Assembly (NCBI RefSeq): GCF_010731295.1
Contig: NZ_AP022579.1
Coordinates: 2,852,001 to 2,916,000 of the forward strand
Length of the DNA stretch: 64,000 nucleotides
Direction of reading: 5' to 3'
Origin: Mycolicibacterium boenickei
Lineage (GTDB): Bacteria; Actinomycetota; Actinomycetes; Mycobacteriales; Mycobacteriaceae
Shown: positions 1 through 8,443 of the stretch, piece by piece
How the letters are laid out: each line of letters opens with the position of its first letter
Position numbering within the stretch: position 1 is the stretch's first letter
Notes under the pieces: generated by a model
Databases searched by the model: none
What the model was told of the DNA's origin: nothing
What the model saw: only the letters and a program-made list of their open reading frames with translations
Translations under genes and position numbers: made by a program

Positions 1-153
1 CTCGGCCCGCCGGTGACGCTGACGGAATCGAGTGAGAAGGCAGTCGGACCGAAGTTCACCGCGTTCGATCTGGATTGTGCCGCAGGGTCATTCGTCGTTC
101 AGATTCCTACACTCGACGTTCGGTTGGTCAAGACGGCGCTTGGCGCTTCCTGA
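1..153 (+). CDS. 3' end of a truncated gene, unknown product
   Basis: An open frame enters from the left edge and runs 50 codons to a TGA. Third codon positions are mostly G or C, as in neighbouring genes, and the stop lies 8 bases before the stop of the convergent aldehyde dehydrogenase, so the geometry fits a real gene end. The residues end with the motif VRLVKTALGAS. I do not recognise the family and cannot see the start. It could still be a chance open frame, because the sample is short. Confidence 0.4.
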   Translation, partial: LGPPVTLTESSEKAVGPKFTAFDLDCAAGSFVVQIPTLDVRLVKTALGAS

Positions 154-161
154 TCAGGCGA

Positions 162-1592
162 TCAGAACAGCTTGCGCGCCAACTTCCACGCCCTGTCGGT
201 GTAGGGCGGGTACAGCATCTTGGACAGGTCGGGCCGGGTGGGTTTGGTGAGCACGGTCTTGGCGTGGCTGAACTCCTGGAAGCCCCACCGCCCGTGGTAG
301 GCGCCCATCCCGGAGTTGCCCACCCCGCCGAACGGCAGCCGCGTGGTCGATGCCTGGAATGCCACATGATTGATCAGCATTCCGCCGGCCGACACCTCCG
401 AGACCACCCGGTTGCGCACTGCCCGGGATCGGCTGAAGAGATACGCGGCAAGAGGTTTGGGTCGGGCATTCACGAAATTGATTGCATCGTCAAGGGAATC
501 GACGGTGAGTATCGGCAGGATCGGCCCGAAGATCTCCTCGGTCATCAGAGGTTCGGAGGGATCGGGGTTGAGGATTACGGTCGGCTCGACGGTGAGCGAC
601 GACGGGTCGAGCCCCCCTCCGAAGGCGATCTCCCCGCGGGTTTCGATCAGGTATTCACCGAGGCGCTCAAGCTGGTCGATGTTGAGGACGCGCATTCCTT
701 TTGGCTGGTCTGCCCGCTGTCGGACCCAGGCATCGCACAGCCGGTCGACGAATCGCTCGGCGACGTCGCGGTGGGCGAGCACGTAATCGGGAGCGACGCA
801 GACCTGGCCGGAGTTGATCAGCTTGGTCCACGCGACCCGGGAGGCTGCGACATCGACGTCGCAGTCGTCGGCGAGGATCACCGGGCTCTTGCCGCCCAGT
901 TCCAGGGTGACGGGGGTGAGGTGCCGCGCTGCCGCGGCCAGAATCTTGCGGCCGGTCGCGGCGCCGCCGGTGAACAAGATGCGGTCGAATTCGTGCGTGA
1001 GCAATCGCTCGCTGGTCGAGCGCCCGCCTTCGGCCACGGCCACCGCGTCATGGTCGAGATAGCGCGGAACCAGTTCCGCCAACAGCCGTGACGTTCGCGG
1101 CGCAAACTCGGAGGGCTTGATCAGCACGGTGTTTCCGGCCGCCAGGGCACTGATGGCGGGGCCCAGGGTCAGCAGGAACGGCAGGTTCCAGGTGCCGATT
1201 ATGAGGACGGTTCCGTAGGGTTCGTACTCGATCCAGCCGCGTCCGGGCAACTGGGGCAGCTCGAGCATCCGTCGGTCACGACGCATCCAGCGCTTGACAT
1301 GTTTTGCGGCGTAACGTGCTTCGGCGATCGTGCCCGCGACATCGGTGAGCCAGGACTCGAAGGGGGCGCGACCGAGGTCGGCCGACAGCGCATCGATGAT
1401 CTCCGTTTCGCTGTCGGTCATCATCTGCGCGAGTCGGTTCAGCTGATCCGAGCGCCACTCTGCCGATCGTGTCCGGCCGCTGTCGAAGGTCGCCCGCAGG
1501 GTCTTGGTGATCCGGCTGACTTCGACCTCGGTCAACTCGTCATCGACAGCTGCGTGCGCGACGTTGCCGTTCCTGGACGTTGTTTCCGTCAT
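162..1592 (-). CDS. NAD(P)-dependent aldehyde dehydrogenase (ALDH3/coniferyl-aldehyde type)
   Basis: This 476-residue protein belongs to the aldehyde dehydrogenase superfamily, which oxidises aldehydes to acids. The cofactor-fold motif FTGG lies near residue 207. The general base is Glu231 in ELGGKSP and the nucleophile is Cys265 in NSGQVCVAPDY. The wording around the cysteine and the length resemble the ALDH3/coniferyl and fatty-aldehyde dehydrogenases rather than betaine-aldehyde types. I chose the ATG over an in-frame TTG 12 bases upstream because a GGGGGC Shine-Dalgarno-like tract precedes the ATG. A 16-bp perfect palindrome lies just upstream and is probably the operator of an unlinked repressor. 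The gene stands alone. The natural aldehyde is not predictable from sequence. Confidence 0.93.
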   Translation of the reverse strand: MTETTSRNGNVAHAAVDDELTEVEVSRITKTLRATFDSGRTRSAEWRSDQLNRLAQMMTDSETEIIDALSADLGRAPFESWLTDVAGTIAEARYAAKHVKRWMRRDRRMLELPQLPGRGWIEYEPYGTVLIIGTWNLPFLLTLGPAISALAAGNTVLIKPSEFAPRTSRLLAELVPRYLDHDAVAVAEGGRSTSERLLTHEFDRILFTGGAATGRKILAAAARHLTPVTLELGGKSPVILADDCDVDVAASRVAWTKLINSGQVCVAPDYVLAHRDVAERFVDRLCDAWVRQRADQPKGMRVLNIDQLERLGEYLIETRGEIAFGGGLDPSSLTVEPTVILNPDPSEPLMTEEIFGPILPILTVDSLDDAINFVNARPKPLAAYLFSRSRAVRNRVVSEVSAGGMLINHVAFQASTTRLPFGGVGNSGMGAYHGRWGFQEFSHAKTVLTKPTRPDLSKMLYPPYTDRAWKLARKLF

Positions 1593-1607
1593 CGTTGCCC
1601 CCAACGA

Positions 1608-1623
1608 GTGAATAGCTATTCAC
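1608..1623. promoter_or_regulatory. Perfect 16-bp palindrome upstream of the aldehyde dehydrogenase
   Basis: GTGAATAGCTATTCAC reads identically on both strands and starts 16 bases upstream of the chosen ATG. Its size and perfect dyad symmetry fit a TetR-family or similar dimeric repressor site. No regulator gene adjoins it, so the cognate protein is unknown. Confidence 0.6.
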
Positions 1624-1755
1624 ATATGTCCCCGATAGTGGGTCTGGTCGGCTATAAATCGGCTGGCCATGACCAAACACTCACCAGAATGGACGTTAAC
1701 ATAGTTCACGATGCGGGGGAACCGTGCGCAGGTGCGGGTCATCCCTCAGCGAGCG

Positions 1756-2163
1756 TCAAAGCCCGCCGCAGCGCGAGGGGGCCAGGATCGGGGACCACGG
1801 CGGGCAATCGGCCGGTAGGGGCTGCGGGGGAGCAGGCGGTGGCGGCGGTCCGAGAACCGGAGGCGGCGGAGCCTCGTGCGGAACGCCGTGCCACGGATAG
1901 ATGGTGTTGGAGGCGACATCCACCACGCCCTCTGAGTTCCAGTACCAATCGTGGCAGATGCCGGCATCCCAGGTGATGACCTGGCTGCCCGGTATCGGGG
2001 GATCGCCCGGACACCAGTGTGTGCACGTGATCCCGTCCGGGCAGTTCCCGCCTTGATAGCTCGGCCCGAAGGCCGGATCGGCCTGGGCGACGCCCAATCC
2101 CGAGCTGGACAGGGCCACCCCGCCAGATACCGCTATGGCCGCCAATCGCGCAACGAGATCCAT
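1756..2163 (-). CDS. Small secreted protein with proline-rich tail
   Basis: The 135-residue product begins with a signal peptide (hydrophobic stretch about residues 5-26, likely cleaved after AQA at residue 28). The mature part holds several cysteines, tryptophans and tyrosines in its first 60 residues, followed by a proline-rich tract from about residue 95 (PPPPVLGPPPPPAPPQP). A strong AGGAGGGG ribosome binding site lies upstream of the ATG. The architecture is that of the many small mycobacterial exported proteins of unknown function. No catalytic motif is visible. Six cysteines suggest disulfide bonding outside the membrane. The gene is monocistronic between two unrelated genes. Confidence 0.8.
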   Translation of the reverse strand: MDLVARLAAIAVSGGVALSSSGLGVAQADPAFGPSYQGGNCPDGITCTHWCPGDPPIPGSQVITWDAGICHDWYWNSEGVVDVASNTIYPWHGVPHEAPPPPVLGPPPPPAPPQPLPADCPPWSPILAPSRCGGL

Positions 2164-2246
2164 GGTGGCTCCCCTCCTATGAGGTGCTGCTCACCAGGCA
2201 ATTGTGCCTCGATCCGGTTCGCCACGTGGCAAACCGGCAAATCTCG

Positions 2247-2942
2247 TCAGTCGACGATCACGGCGATCTCATCGCCCAATCCGTAGCCGGTGGCGAGCGG
2301 CAGTTCGTCACCGCTCCAGAACGAACCGGGATCGAACCAGTTGTGGTGCTTCTCGGTGGTCAGCAGCCCCATCTCCTCATAGGTGATGGCCACGGTTTCG
2401 GCGCAGTACGCGGTCTCCAATCCGACCTGCCGGGTCTGAGCCTTCTTGCGTTCGGCGGACTGGCGAACCTTCTTGTGCACAAAGGGAATTCCCCGGGTGA
2501 AATCGCTGACGATCGGGATCCGTCCACGAAGCCACCGTCCGGTCAGCCGTGCGGTGGTGGGGAATGCGGTGCCGTTCATCCGCGCGATCACCTTGAGGAG
2601 CTGGTCCTCCTGCTCGCGCGACGCGTACGGGGTGAGTTGACGTAACCAGCAGCGCTGCCCGTAGCTGTGCGACCAGCGTTCGACGACCTGGCGGGCATCG
2701 TTGAGTTGCACGCCGCGGTGATTGGTGCCCGTCCACATGTCGAGGAGCTTGTCGCCGAGTTCGGCGTGCCAGATCAGCGGAGGAAGGTCGTCGATCGCCA
2801 CCGTCATGCCGACATGGTTGACCGGGCTGTTGGTGAGGGTCTGGATCGCCCGGTCCGGCCCGGAGCCACCGCGAAACAGCCAGATGTCACCCGTGCGGGT
2901 CTCCTCCAGCGCCTTGCTCAACGACACCGTGTTCGCATTCAC
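2247..2942 (-). CDS. NlpC/P60-like permuted papain-fold hydrolase (YiiX/DUF830-like)
   Basis: The 231-residue protein shows the two landmarks of the circularly permuted NlpC/P60 fold: an N-terminal histidine (His43 in PVNHVGMTV, followed by IWHAE) and a late cysteine (Cys180 in AYCAETVA). YiiX/YaeF-like members act as amidases, thioesterases or peptidases, and the substrate here is unknown. No signal peptide is visible, so a cytoplasmic or membrane-peripheral site is likely. The start is a GTG with TAAGCT located 6 bases upstream and no Shine-Dalgarno, which suggests a leaderless transcript. It is divergent from the small membrane protein gene that follows. Assignment rests on motif layout rather than overall similarity. 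Confidence 0.72.
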   Translation of the reverse strand: MNANTVSLSKALEETRTGDIWLFRGGSGPDRAIQTLTNSPVNHVGMTVAIDDLPPLIWHAELGDKLLDMWTGTNHRGVQLNDARQVVERWSHSYGQRCWLRQLTPYASREQEDQLLKVIARMNGTAFPTTARLTGRWLRGRIPIVSDFTRGIPFVHKKVRQSAERKKAQTRQVGLETAYCAETVAITYEEMGLLTTEKHHNWFDPGSFWSGDELPLATGYGLGDEIAVIVD

Positions 2943-2968
2943 AAGCGCAGCTTAGGCACACTGAGTGC

Positions 2969-3139
2969 ATGCGGAGTATCTGGAAGTGGGTCGGGCTGGC
3001 CGGTGTCGCCGGTGTCGTCGCGGGTGGCGTCATGGTGGCGCGGGACCAACGCCGCCGCAACGCCTACACCCCGCAGGACATCCGGGAGCGCCTTCACCAG
3101 CGGTTGGCCGAGGCCGAACGGACCGAACCGACGCCGTAA
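2969..3139 (+). CDS. Small single-span membrane protein, 56 aa
   Basis: A short gene encodes a protein beginning MRSIWKWVGL. One transmembrane helix spans about residues 5-24 and is rich in glycine, alanine and valine. A basic stretch RDQRRR follows, and then an amphipathic helix about residues 37-52. Codon use matches its neighbours. A CACACT hexamer ends 6 bases before the ATG and could serve as the -10 of a leaderless promoter, back to back with the promoter of the divergent hydrolase gene. The stop lies 9 bases from that of the convergent aminotransferase. Function is unknown. Such small membrane proteins with a cytoplasmic basic tail are common in mycobacteria. Confidence 0.7.
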   Translation: MRSIWKWVGLAGVAGVVAGGVMVARDQRRRNAYTPQDIRERLHQRLAEAERTEPTP

Positions 3140-3148
3140 GCCCGTCGC

Positions 3149-6082
3149 CTACCAGCCCTCGGTCAGCACCCGGTCCAGGGTATCGGCGTAGAAATCGGCC
3201 GCCTCGATGTCAATGCACAACGGCGGCTTGGTTTTCAGGATGTTCTGGTGGTCGCCGGTCGGTTGGATGATCACGCCGAGTTCGAGCATCCGATCGCAGA
3301 TCAGTGCCGTCTCTTCGGTGGCCGGCTCCAGGGTCTGGGGGTCACGGACCATCTCGACACCCAGGTACAGGCCGACGCCGTGCACGGTGCCGATGATCGG
3401 ATGCCGCGTGGCGAGCTCCTCCAGTCGCGATTTCAGATGCGCACCCACGCGGGCCGCGTTGGCTTGCAGCCCTTCGTCGGCCAGCACATCGAGCACCGTC
3501 ATGCCGATCGCACATGACAGCGGGCTGCCGCCGGTCGAGGAGAAGAAGTAGCCCTGGCTGCGGAACGCCTCGGCGATCTCACGGCTGGTGACCACCGCAC
3601 CGAGCGGGTAGCCGTTGCCGACCGACTTCGCCATGGACACGATGTCAGGGACGACACCCTGCTGCTGGAAGCCCCAAAACCATTCGCCCAGACGGCCGTA
3701 TCCCACCTGCACCTCGTCGGCCACGGCGTAGCCGCCTGCGCCGCGGATCGTGGCGTAGACCTGCGGCAGATATCCGTCAGGTAGCGCCATGCCGCCGGCA
3801 TTGCCGTAGACGGTCTCGCAGATGAAGGCCGCCGGGGCTCGCCCGCCTGCGATCAGTTCCTCGATCTGGGCCACCGCGTCTGTGGCGTAGCGGCCCACCT
3901 CGGTACCTCGGTACTTCCCGCGGAAGCTGTTGGGTGATTCGACCGTGTGCACCCAATCCGGCCGGGTGGTAAGCGCATTCGGGTTGTCCGCGGTGGAGGT
4001 CGATACGGCGTCGGTCCCGTACGTCCAGCCGTGGTACGCCTCGCGCATTGCCACCACATCGGGACGGCCCGCCGCCGCGATCGCCAATCGAAGCGCGAGA
4101 TCACTGGCCTCGGACCCGGAGTTGACCAGGAACACCGTGTCCAGTGGCTCGGGTAGCAGTCCGGCCAGGCGTTCGCTGAATTCGACGACGGCGGCGTAGT
4201 TGAAGCGCGAGTTGGTGTTCAGCTTGCGGAGCTGGCGAGCCGCCGCCGCCGCGACGCGAGGGTGTGCGTGCCCCAACACCGTGACGTTGTTGACCATGTC
4301 CAGATAGCAGCGGCCGCTGGTGGACATCAGGAAATGCCGCCAACCCCGCTCGATGCGCGGTGGCCGACGGTAGTAGTGCTCCTGCACGGGCGCGAATGCC
4401 CGGTCCCGCCTGGCCATCAGGGCGGCATCGGAGGGCTCGCTATCGAACGGCGCCAGTCCCAGCAGCGGCCGCGGATCACGTGCGCACGCCAACCAACCAG
4501 GTGCCAAGGCGGGCGTGGTCAGCTCAGGGGCGCGGGGTGCGCCTGCCGGCCGCAGCGCCACGTGCGTCCACCGGCCCGGCTCGGCAGTGCCCAAGATATC
4601 GGCCTGATCGCCGGCCGCAGAACCGATCCCGGTCAGGGTCAGCTCGTACTCGGCGCCCCGCAGCGTCACCGCATCCGCCGAGCGGGCGACGACCTCACCG
4701 TCGAACGGCGCGGCCAGCTCCAGCCGATCTGCCGGCCAGATGCTGATGCCGGTCGGGACGACCGCGGGCTCCTCCTGGCTCAGGGCCGGAGCCTGCGCCA
4801 TCCGCGGCTGCCCGAACCTGGTCACCACCAACAGCGCGCCGTCATTGATTGCGGCCTTGGCCAATTCGTCCTCGACACCGGGCTTCACCCAGCCGCCGGC
4901 AAGGAACGCGTCGTCCAGGTCATCGGACGTTGCCCCCAGATCCAGGGTCACCACCGATGGCGGCGCAGCGATCATCGGGCGGGTGGCCCGCACGGGCGGA
5001 GGCGGCGAGGCCAAGCCGAGGTCGGCCTTGATCAGTGCGGTCATCACGTCGATCGGCACCGAGGTCGCGCGCTCGAACATCTGCCATTCGCCGTCGGCCT
5101 GCTCGGTGAGGTAGTCGTTGTCCGGATCGAAACCCGCCTGGTGGGCACCGCTCACGATCAGCACGGCGGTACGCAGAACCAGCAACGGCCACAACGCTTC
5201 TGCCTCGGCGGCGCTGAGCGGCCGGAGGGCGTGAAAGGCGCGGATCCCCGGCAGTACCGCGGTCGGATCTCCACCTGGGTGTTGCAGCACGCAGGACAGC
5301 GTGATGGCCAGTTCACTCACGGCCCAGCTGTCGGCGAGATCGCCGAAGTCGATGATCCCGTCGGGGCGCACAACTCCGCCGATGCCGTGGGACACCACCA
5401 CATTGGCGTCGGTGAGGTCCATGTGCACGGCTTGCCGGGGCAGGGCGTCGGCAACCGGTTCGATGTGCGCCCACGCCTCGTCGGCCGCGGTCCGCAGCCG
5501 GGAGCGCGCGGTGTCGTCGTCGACATGGGAGACCAGGTTGCGCACCACCTCGGCTCCGTAACGCAGGTCCCACTGCAGGACGCGGTCCAGTCCGGGGTGG
5601 TTGAAGCCGGCCAGCGCTCGGCTGACCCGGGCGGCCAGGGTGCCGAGCTCGGCGACCGTGGCCGGCGACAGGTATCCGGATTCGATGAGCGTTCCACCGG
5701 GCAGGTGGCGCAGCAGCCGGACGTGGGCCGCGCCGGAACCCAAACCGGTTACCGCAGTGAGCTTCTCGTGGCGCAGGTTCGGCAGCGACTGGGCCACACG
5801 TAGCTCCGGCTCGGCCGCCGCGATCAGGTCCGCGGCCAGCTCCTGTGCGGTCAGTTCGATTTCGTTGAAGGCCGGGTTGGCGATCTTGAGCACCCCGGCG
5901 ACCGTCGGGTCGGTGCCGACCAGGAAATTCTTATCCTGTTGGCTGCCCAGCGATTTCACCTCCGCACGCACACCGAAATGGGTGGCCAGGATGTCGCGGG
6001 CCTGCTGTTCGGATACCTGAGGGGCGGGCAGCTCAGGTTCGCGCAGAAAGTTGAAGCCGACAGTGTCGCGCTCGGCGCTCAC
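3149..6082 (-). CDS. Kinase-like (APH) / class III aminotransferase fusion protein
   Basis: The 977-residue protein has three parts. Residues about 30-330 are an aminoglycoside-phosphotransferase/choline-kinase fold with the catalytic HMDLTDAN (His220, Asp222, Asn227) and the metal-binding IIDFGDL (Asp245). Residues about 370-540 form a linker region rich in beta-type sequence. Residues about 560-977 are a class III PLP-dependent aminotransferase with Asp789 in VADEVQVGYG and the Schiff-base lysine Lys819 in SMAKSVGNGYP. The C-terminal part resembles the phospho-lyase/aminotransferase group that includes ethanolamine-phosphate phospho-lyase. A kinase fused to it suggests sequential phosphorylation and elimination or transamination of one small amine. 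It starts with GTG overlapping the stop of the upstream hydrolase gene, so the two are translationally coupled. Confidence 0.9.
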   Translation of the reverse strand: MSAERDTVGFNFLREPELPAPQVSEQQARDILATHFGVRAEVKSLGSQQDKNFLVGTDPTVAGVLKIANPAFNEIELTAQELAADLIAAAEPELRVAQSLPNLRHEKLTAVTGLGSGAAHVRLLRHLPGGTLIESGYLSPATVAELGTLAARVSRALAGFNHPGLDRVLQWDLRYGAEVVRNLVSHVDDDTARSRLRTAADEAWAHIEPVADALPRQAVHMDLTDANVVVSHGIGGVVRPDGIIDFGDLADSWAVSELAITLSCVLQHPGGDPTAVLPGIRAFHALRPLSAAEAEALWPLLVLRTAVLIVSGAHQAGFDPDNDYLTEQADGEWQMFERATSVPIDVMTALIKADLGLASPPPPVRATRPMIAAPPSVVTLDLGATSDDLDDAFLAGGWVKPGVEDELAKAAINDGALLVVTRFGQPRMAQAPALSQEEPAVVPTGISIWPADRLELAAPFDGEVVARSADAVTLRGAEYELTLTGIGSAAGDQADILGTAEPGRWTHVALRPAGAPRAPELTTPALAPGWLACARDPRPLLGLAPFDSEPSDAALMARRDRAFAPVQEHYYRRPPRIERGWRHFLMSTSGRCYLDMVNNVTVLGHAHPRVAAAAARQLRKLNTNSRFNYAAVVEFSERLAGLLPEPLDTVFLVNSGSEASDLALRLAIAAAGRPDVVAMREAYHGWTYGTDAVSTSTADNPNALTTRPDWVHTVESPNSFRGKYRGTEVGRYATDAVAQIEELIAGGRAPAAFICETVYGNAGGMALPDGYLPQVYATIRGAGGYAVADEVQVGYGRLGEWFWGFQQQGVVPDIVSMAKSVGNGYPLGAVVTSREIAEAFRSQGYFFSSTGGSPLSCAIGMTVLDVLADEGLQANAARVGAHLKSRLEELATRHPIIGTVHGVGLYLGVEMVRDPQTLEPATEETALICDRMLELGVIIQPTGDHQNILKTKPPLCIDIEAADFYADTLDRVLTEGW

Positions 6083-6957
6083 CGTCCGACGAACTCCACG
6101 ACGACCTGCGAGAATGCGTCGTTGTCGTCACCGGCGGCGGTGTGCCCCGCATCGGACAGCTCGACGAACTCGGCGGCGGGCACCTTGTCAAGGAAGTCCT
6201 GCACGCCTTCGGGGCTGACCACATCGGACAGCTTGCCGCGGATCAACAGGATCGGGATGGTGAGGTTCATCGCGGCCTGTTCGAGCTTCTCCACCCGCAT
6301 GAACGGATCGTCCTCGGGTTTGGTGAGGAAGGCCGGATCCCAGTGCCAGTACCAGCGTCCGTCGCGCTCCCGCAGATTCTTCTTCAGCCCTTCCGGGCTG
6401 CGGGGCTTGGTGCGGTGGGGCAGGTAGGCCGCGACCGCCTCGGCGGCCTCGTCCAAGGAGTCGAAGCCATCCACGTTGGTGAACATGAATTCGCGGATGC
6501 GGGCGCTGCCGCTCTTCTCGAATCGCGGCACCACGTCGACCAGGATCAGCTTGGTGACCAGCTCGGGACCGGCCTCGTGCGCGGCCAGGATGCTGGTCAG
6601 CCCACCCATGCTGGCGCCGATGAGCACGACGGGCCGTCCGATTTGGTACAGCACGTGCTGCACGTCCGCCGACAGCGCTTCCACCGAATAGTTCGCGCTG
6701 GGTGAGCGGTCGCTGTCGCCGTGACCGCGCGCGTCGAGCGCGATCACGTGCAAGCCGCGATCGGCCAGGATCTGCCCGGTGTTCTTCCAGGAATACCGGT
6801 TCTGCCCGCCGCCGTGCAGCAGCAGCATCGTGGGGCGATCGGCCGCGGACGCGGCATCCCGGTTCCATTCGTCGCCGACCAGGTTCAGGTCATCGACTCC
6901 CCGGAACGTGACGATGCGCGATTCGCTGTGCTCGGTTTTCCCGGTGCTCACGGACAT
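6079..6957 (-). CDS. Alpha/beta hydrolase
   Basis: The 292-residue protein has the alpha/beta hydrolase landmarks. These are the oxyanion-hole motif LLLHGGGQ, the core DARGHGDSD, the nucleophile elbow GASMGG with a serine, and the C-terminal histidine in SDAGHTAAG. It acts on an ester, amide or similar bond that cannot be named from sequence. Its stop overlaps the start of the kinase-aminotransferase gene by 4 bases, so the pair forms a two-gene operon and probably serves one catabolic route. The ATG is preceded by a weak purine tract. There is no signal peptide, which implies a cytoplasmic enzyme. Confidence 0.88.
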   Translation of the reverse strand: MSVSTGKTEHSESRIVTFRGVDDLNLVGDEWNRDAASAADRPTMLLLHGGGQNRYSWKNTGQILADRGLHVIALDARGHGDSDRSPSANYSVEALSADVQHVLYQIGRPVVLIGASMGGLTSILAAHEAGPELVTKLILVDVVPRFEKSGSARIREFMFTNVDGFDSLDEAAEAVAAYLPHRTKPRSPEGLKKNLRERDGRWYWHWDPAFLTKPEDDPFMRVEKLEQAAMNLTIPILLIRGKLSDVVSPEGVQDFLDKVPAAEFVELSDAGHTAAGDDNDAFSQVVVEFVGR

Positions 6958-7049
6958 TCCTCTCGGCAGCCCCCGGAGGTCACGTTACCCAGGAGGGTTT
7001 TCGCCGCATCTGCGACCCGCACGGCGTGCCGTTTCTAGAATCGGCAATC

Positions 7050-7679
7050 GTGCAGAGCGAGCCGGGTTTCGAGGCGGGTGACGACGCCGAGCGCCGCGCG
7101 ATCATCAAGGCCGCCTTCACTTGCTTGTCCGAGCCCCATACCGGTGCAGTCCCGCTGGCTGCCGTGCTGGCCAGAGCCGGGTTGTCCACCCGCGCGTTCT
7201 ACCGGCACTTCGAATCCAAGGACGCGCTGTTCCTGGCCATGCAGGAGAGTTCGGGCAAGTCGTTGGGTCGCCGGCTCGACCTGATCGCCGAAGACACCGA
7301 CGGTGCGCCCGCAGCGCAGCTGGCGCTGTGGATCAGGGTGTCGTTCGACGTGATACACGACGCGCGGCTGCGTGGACGCGCGACGGTCCTGGACTTGGAG
7401 GAGGTTCGCTCGGCCAAGGGCTACCAGTCCGCGCAGGAACAGTGGCGCCTGGACCGCGAACGGTCGCTTGCGGCCCTCCTGCGTCGTGGCCGGGCCGACG
7501 GGTCGTTCCCGCTGACCAGGCCGGATAGGGATGCGGCGGCCATCCGCGCGGTGGTCAGCCATGAGTTGTCGCGGCTGGGGGCCGACGGGGATTGGGAGTG
7601 TGCGTGCGCCGCGGCGGTGGACTTCGCGCTGCGTGCGGTCGGGGTTGACACCCGGCGCCGGGAGCCTGGCGCCACCTAG
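7050..7679 (+). CDS. TetR-family transcriptional regulator
   Basis: The 209-residue protein has an N-terminal helix-turn-helix (about residues 30-65, with the recognition region AGLSTRAFYRHFESKDALF) typical of TetR repressors, and a ligand-binding C-terminal domain. I chose the GTG at this position over an upstream in-frame GTG because TAGAAT ends 8 bases before it, which fits a leaderless transcript. It is divergent from the alpha/beta hydrolase operon across a 92-base gap and may control it. No clear palindrome was found in the gap. The ligand is unknown. Confidence 0.87.
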   Translation: MQSEPGFEAGDDAERRAIIKAAFTCLSEPHTGAVPLAAVLARAGLSTRAFYRHFESKDALFLAMQESSGKSLGRRLDLIAEDTDGAPAAQLALWIRVSFDVIHDARLRGRATVLDLEEVRSAKGYQSAQEQWRLDRERSLAALLRRGRADGSFPLTRPDRDAAAIRAVVSHELSRLGADGDWECACAAAVDFALRAVGVDTRRREPGAT

Positions 7680-7783
7680 CCGGGACTGCCGGTACCGCTG
7701 ATGACGGTGTGACCGGTGCCACGTACTTTGGACCGCACGCGTGCCGTTGCACGCACCCCGTAGTGCCACCGAGGAGCAGATGT

Positions 7784-8443
7784 ATGGCAGACGACAGCGT
7801 CGACGCCGAGACGGTCGAGCCGACCGAGATCGAGGAGTCGAGCCAGTCCGCCCCTGAAGCCGAGGCTCCGGAAACCGAGTCGACCAAGGCCCCCGAACCC
7901 GAGTCCGAGGACACCGAACCCGCGCCGGCGGCCGACGGCTCGGCACCGAAGCGCAGTGGATTCCTGCGCTCGACGTCCGCGGGGATCGTCGGTGGATTGC
8001 TCGTCGTCGCGCTCCTGGCATTGACCGCTTGGCTGGGCTATGGGTACTACCAGGTCCATCACGAACAGCAGCGACGTGCGATGTTCGTCGACACCGCGCG
8101 GGTGGGCGCGACGAACCTCACCACCATCGATTGGGAGCACGCCGAAGACGACGTCCAGCGGGTGCTCGACGTCTCGACCGGGAAGTTCTACGACGACTTC
8201 GAGCGGCGATCGAAGTCGTTCCTCGAGGTGGTCAAGCAGATCAAGTCGAAATCGGTGGGCACGGTGACCTCGTCGGGGCTGGAGTCCTATTCGAACGACA
8301 AGGCCGACGTCCTGGTGTCGGTCACCGTGCGGTCGACGAATGCGGGTGTGCCGGAACAGAAGCCCCAGGTGTGGCGAATGGTGGTGACGGTGCAGGACAT
8401 TGAAGGCAAGTCGAAGGTGTCGAACGTGGAGTTCATCCAGTGA
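7784..8443 (+). CDS. Mce-associated membrane protein
   Basis: The 219-residue protein has an acidic, low-complexity N-terminal cytoplasmic segment (about residues 1-60, rich in Glu, Pro, Ser, Thr), a single transmembrane helix (about residues 68-92) and an extracytoplasmic domain of about 125 residues. This matches the mycobacterial Mce-associated membrane protein family, usually found after the mce operons and thought to stabilise Mce lipid-import complexes. GAGGAG lies 7 bases upstream of the ATG. The next gene overlaps by 4 bases and encodes a second family member, so they may pair. No mce genes are nearby, which makes this an orphan pair. Confidence 0.85.
   Translation: MADDSVDAETVEPTEIEESSQSAPEAEAPETESTKAPEPESEDTEPAPAADGSAPKRSGFLRSTSAGIVGGLLVVALLALTAWLGYGYYQVHHEQQRRAMFVDTARVGATNLTTIDWEHAEDDVQRVLDVSTGKFYDDFERRSKSFLEVVKQIKSKSVGTVTSSGLESYSNDKADVLVSVTVRSTNAGVPEQKPQVWRMVVTVQDIEGKSKVSNVEFIQ

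Noticed and set aside
1590..1604. TTG start for the aldehyde dehydrogenase, four codons upstream
   Set aside because: The GGGGGC tract is well placed for the ATG and overlaps the extra codons.
7026..7049. Upstream GTG start for the first TetR gene
   Set aside because: TAGAAT lies inside this extension and fits a -10 for the downstream GTG.
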